From NCBI GenBank assembly GCA_025210375.1, contig JAOASB010000051.1, forward strand, positions 33,323 through 97,322: a DNA stretch of 64,000 bases. Direction: 5' to 3'. Origin of the DNA: Maledivibacter sp. (lineage in GTDB: Bacteria; Bacillota; Clostridia; Peptostreptococcales; Caminicellaceae). Positions 62,015 through 64,000 of the stretch are shown one piece after another (the stretch's first letter is position 1; each line of letters starts with the position of its first letter). Position numbers and translations under genes: made by a program. The notes under the pieces were generated by a model. It was not told the origin of the DNA and ran no database searches. It saw nothing but the letters and a program-made list of their open reading frames with translations.

Positions 62015-62110
62015 TTAATTTTAAAATAGTTATTGTATTATAAAACTTTGAGGAATTAGATGATTTCTCTTTTATTACTTTTATATTACTACACTATAAG
62101 TCCTTTTTAA

Positions 62111-63454
62111 TTACAGCAATGCAAATTTTTTCAATTTATATTGAAGAGTACGCCTTGATATACCAAGCTCCTTAGCAGTTCTCTCTCTGTGTCCGTTGTT
62201 TCTTTCTAAGGCTTTTTGGATGGCTTTAATTTCTTCGATTTCCAAAATACTGCGTTCATCATGCTCATTAGATTTCATTTGACTAGATACTTTTCGCCTA
62301 ATTCTAAGGGGTAAATCCTCTTGCATCAATATTCTTCCACTGGATAAAGCTATTGAACTTTCTATGGTATTTTGCAATTCTCTAACATTCCCCGGCCAAT
62401 TATAATTCAAGAACATTTCCCATACACTCGGAGAAATATCTTCAATATTCTTGCCAAGTCTTTTATTCAATTTTTCAACAAAATGAAGCGTCATCTCCTC
62501 TATATCTTTTTTTATGTATCTTAACGGGGGACATTCTATAGTAATAACATTTAATCTATAATAAAGGTCTTCTCTAAATCTTTTAAATCTAACCGCCTCT
62601 TCAAGGTTAGCATTTGTAGCAGCAATAATTCTAGCTTTAAGTTGAATTGTTTTATATGATCCAATTTTCTCAAACTTTTTTTCTTGTAATGCTGTTAGAA
62701 GCTTCGCTTGTAGGCTATGATCCAAAGTTCCAATCTCATCTAAAAAAATAGTTCCTTTTCCAGCTAATTCAAATTTCCCTTGTTTACTTTCACTAGCTCC
62801 TGTAAAGGCCCCTTTTTCATGACCAAAAAGTTCACTTTCAATAAGGGTTACTGGTAATACTGCACAATTAACATGGATAAAGGGCTCTTTACTTCTATTA
62901 CTTAGATTATGAATATCTCTAGCAATAACTCCTTTTCCTGTACCACTTTCTCCAGTTATCAATATTGTTGTATCCAAATTCTTGATTTTTTCTATCTTTT
63001 TTCTTATTTCTTTGATCTCTTTACTGGATCCTACTAATTGAGTATCTTCTTTAATGTTATCAGGTCTATTAATCATACTATCTTTAACTTTGAAAGCTTG
63101 TTTCACTTTATATATCAAATCATCATTATCAAAGGGCTTAGTTATATAGTCATAAGCACCAAATTTCATAGCTTCTACTGCATTATTTATTGTTCCAAAG
63201 GCTGTCATCATGATTACTATAATCTTTGGATTAGAACTCTTTATCTCTTTTAATACATCAATGCCATTCTTTTTAGGCATTTTATTGTCAAGAATAGCTA
63301 AGTCATATTCTCCTTCTTTGAATTTTCGACATGCTTCCTCCCCATCGTTAGCTGTATCTACTCCATATCCTTCATTGATTAATTCCTCACGCATAACCTT
63401 CAAAATAACTGCTTCGTCATCAGCGATTAATATTTTCTTCTTATTTCTATACAT
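62111..63454 (-). CDS. NtrC-family response regulator
   Basis: About 447 residues from the ATG at 63454 (GAGGG eight bases upstream); this removes an overlap with the kinase gene. Receiver (ILIADDEAVILKVMREEL; phospho-Asp in YDLAILDNKMPKKNG; Lys in DYITKPFDNDDL), AAA+ domain with ILITGESGTGKGVIAR, GAFTGA in HEKGAFTGASESKQG and GTIFLDEIG, and a Fis-type helix-turn-helix (RERTAKELGISRRTLQYKLK). It activates sigma-54 promoters when phosphorylated by the adjacent kinase. Its targets could be the three acyl-CoA genes, or genes outside the window. Confidence 0.93.
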   Translation of the reverse strand: MYRNKKKILIADDEAVILKVMREELINEGYGVDTANDGEEACRKFKEGEYDLAILDNKMPKKNGIDVLKEIKSSNPKIIVIMMTAFGTINNAVEAMKFGAYDYITKPFDNDDLIYKVKQAFKVKDSMINRPDNIKEDTQLVGSSKEIKEIRKKIEKIKNLDTTILITGESGTGKGVIARDIHNLSNRSKEPFIHVNCAVLPVTLIESELFGHEKGAFTGASESKQGKFELAGKGTIFLDEIGTLDHSLQAKLLTALQEKKFEKIGSYKTIQLKARIIAATNANLEEAVRFKRFREDLYYRLNVITIECPPLRYIKKDIEEMTLHFVEKLNKRLGKNIEDISPSVWEMFLNYNWPGNVRELQNTIESSIALSSGRILMQEDLPLRIRRKVSSQMKSNEHDERSILEIEEIKAIQKALERNNGHRERTAKELGISRRTLQYKLKKFALL

Positions 63455-63470
63455 GTTACATACCCTCTTT

Positions 63471-64000
63471 CTAATAAGGTAAGTAAACTTTAAACTCTGT
63501 GCCTTCATCTAGCTTAGAGTTTACTACAATCTTTCCACCATTTTTTTCAATTACTCTCTTTACAATGGATAATCCCAATCCTGTACCGCTACTTTTAGTT
63601 GTATAGAAGGGGTTAAAAATTCGATTAATTTTATAACTACTTATCCCTCTTCCATTATCTGAGATATTAACTACAACTTTATTTTCTTTCTCTAAATTAT
63701 AACTTTCAATAGTTATTGTTCCTTCTGTTCCAATTGCTTGAACTGCATTAAATAGAATATTTAAGAATGCCTGCTGCAATTGAACATTATTTCCTGTGAT
63801 AAGGGGTAAATCCTTTGTAAATTTCTTTTTTATATTAATATACTTTGATTCTTCATGAAAACTTACAACATTAAAACATTTTTCTAATACTTCATTTATA
63901 TCTAATAGGGAATATATATCTTCCTTTGTGATGAAGGAATAGGATAGCATTTGTTTTATTTTTTCATCAACTCTATCTACTTCATCTATAATTGGTTTAA
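63471..64000 (-). CDS. Sensor histidine kinase, 5' end cut by window edge
   Basis: Minus-strand frame that continues past position 64000; the frame before the first internal Met reads KPIIDEVDRVDEKIKQ, typical of the region after the H-box. Visible ATPase-domain motifs: N-box QQAFLNILFNAVQAIG, G1 VVNISDNGRGISSYK, F-box IFNPFYTTKSSGTG and G2 LGLSIVKRVIEKNGGKI. The sensor and H-box lie outside. It is 16 bases from the response-regulator start and is surely its partner. The NtrB-like F-box form fits a nitrogen- or metabolite-type kinase. Confidence 0.9.
   Translation of the reverse strand, partial: KPIIDEVDRVDEKIKQMLSYSFITKEDIYSLLDINEVLEKCFNVVSFHEESKYINIKKKFTKDLPLITGNNVQLQQAFLNILFNAVQAIGTEGTITIESYNLEKENKVVVNISDNGRGISSYKINRIFNPFYTTKSSGTGLGLSIVKRVIEKNGGKIVVNSKLDEGTEFKVYLPY

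Overview
The window is AT-rich and looks like a chromosome segment from an anaerobic, fermentative, motile low-GC Firmicute of the class Clostridia. The evidence is the Clostridia-type acyl-CoA enzymes, a B12-dependent diol dehydratase microcompartment locus, strong GGAGG ribosome-binding sites and Bce-type antibiotic modules. I would not name a genus. Every gene I can support (53, two cut by the window edges) lies on the minus strand, so transcription runs from high to low coordinates. No tRNA, rRNA, CRISPR array, transposase gene or phage gene was seen.

Region 1 (1-16200) is a nearly complete propanediol-utilisation (pdu) microcompartment locus. In transcription order it has a PocR-domain histidine kinase and a YesN/AraC-type response regulator, then pduA, B, C, D, E, G, H, a pduK-like shell gene, pduJ, pduL, a flavoprotein gene, pduN, O, P, S and T (T runs off the left edge). 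It encodes the shell, the dehydratase with its reactivase, the cobalamin adenosyltransferase, the CoA-acylating aldehyde dehydrogenase, the phosphotransacylase and the electron-transfer protein PduS. The alcohol dehydrogenase and kinase that normally complete the pathway are not in the window.

Region 2 (16551-35209) holds transport and salvage genes: a MacAB-like efflux operon, a chemoreceptor, a nucleoside-type BMP/ABC transporter next to an MTA/SAH-deaminase-like amidohydrolase and an M20 amidohydrolase, an alpha/beta hydrolase, a stand-alone peptidoglycan glycosyltransferase, a dipeptide epimerase, and DUF3870 and DUF819 proteins. The DUF819 gene has a well-formed promoter and an attenuator-like leader. 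Region 3 (35529-40118) is a BceRS-BceAB module. A motif upstream of bceAB recurs upstream of the MacAB-like operon and, more weakly, of the glycosyltransferase, which suggests one cell-envelope-stress regulon.

Region 4 (40646-50183) encodes acyl-CoA metabolism: a CoA-transferase, an acyl-CoA dehydrogenase, and a 942-residue fusion of an enoate-reductase-like flavoenzyme with a crotonase. Each gene is preceded by a GG-N10-GC sigma-54 promoter and a related upstream dyad. The promoter region and the 3' end of a TetR gene are duplicated between about 44.8-45.1 kb and 50.4-50.8 kb, and one TetR copy is a pseudogene. A second chemoreceptor lies between.

Region 5 (50618-59666) is the least familiar part. 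One operon, behind a 30-bp palindrome typical of a TetR operator, carries a tandem SCP2-like protein, a class III PLP enzyme, a split transketolase, a second SCP2-like protein, a glyoxalase-fold protein and the TetR regulator. Upstream of it, a near-perfect sigma-54 promoter drives a SauS-like CoA-acylating aldehyde dehydrogenase and a taurine-pyruvate-type aminotransferase. Together these suggest that an amine is converted to an aldehyde and then to an acyl-CoA. Region 6 (60107-64000) encodes a CBS-PAS-AAA+ sigma-54 activator and an NtrC-type two-component pair, whose kinase is cut by the right edge.
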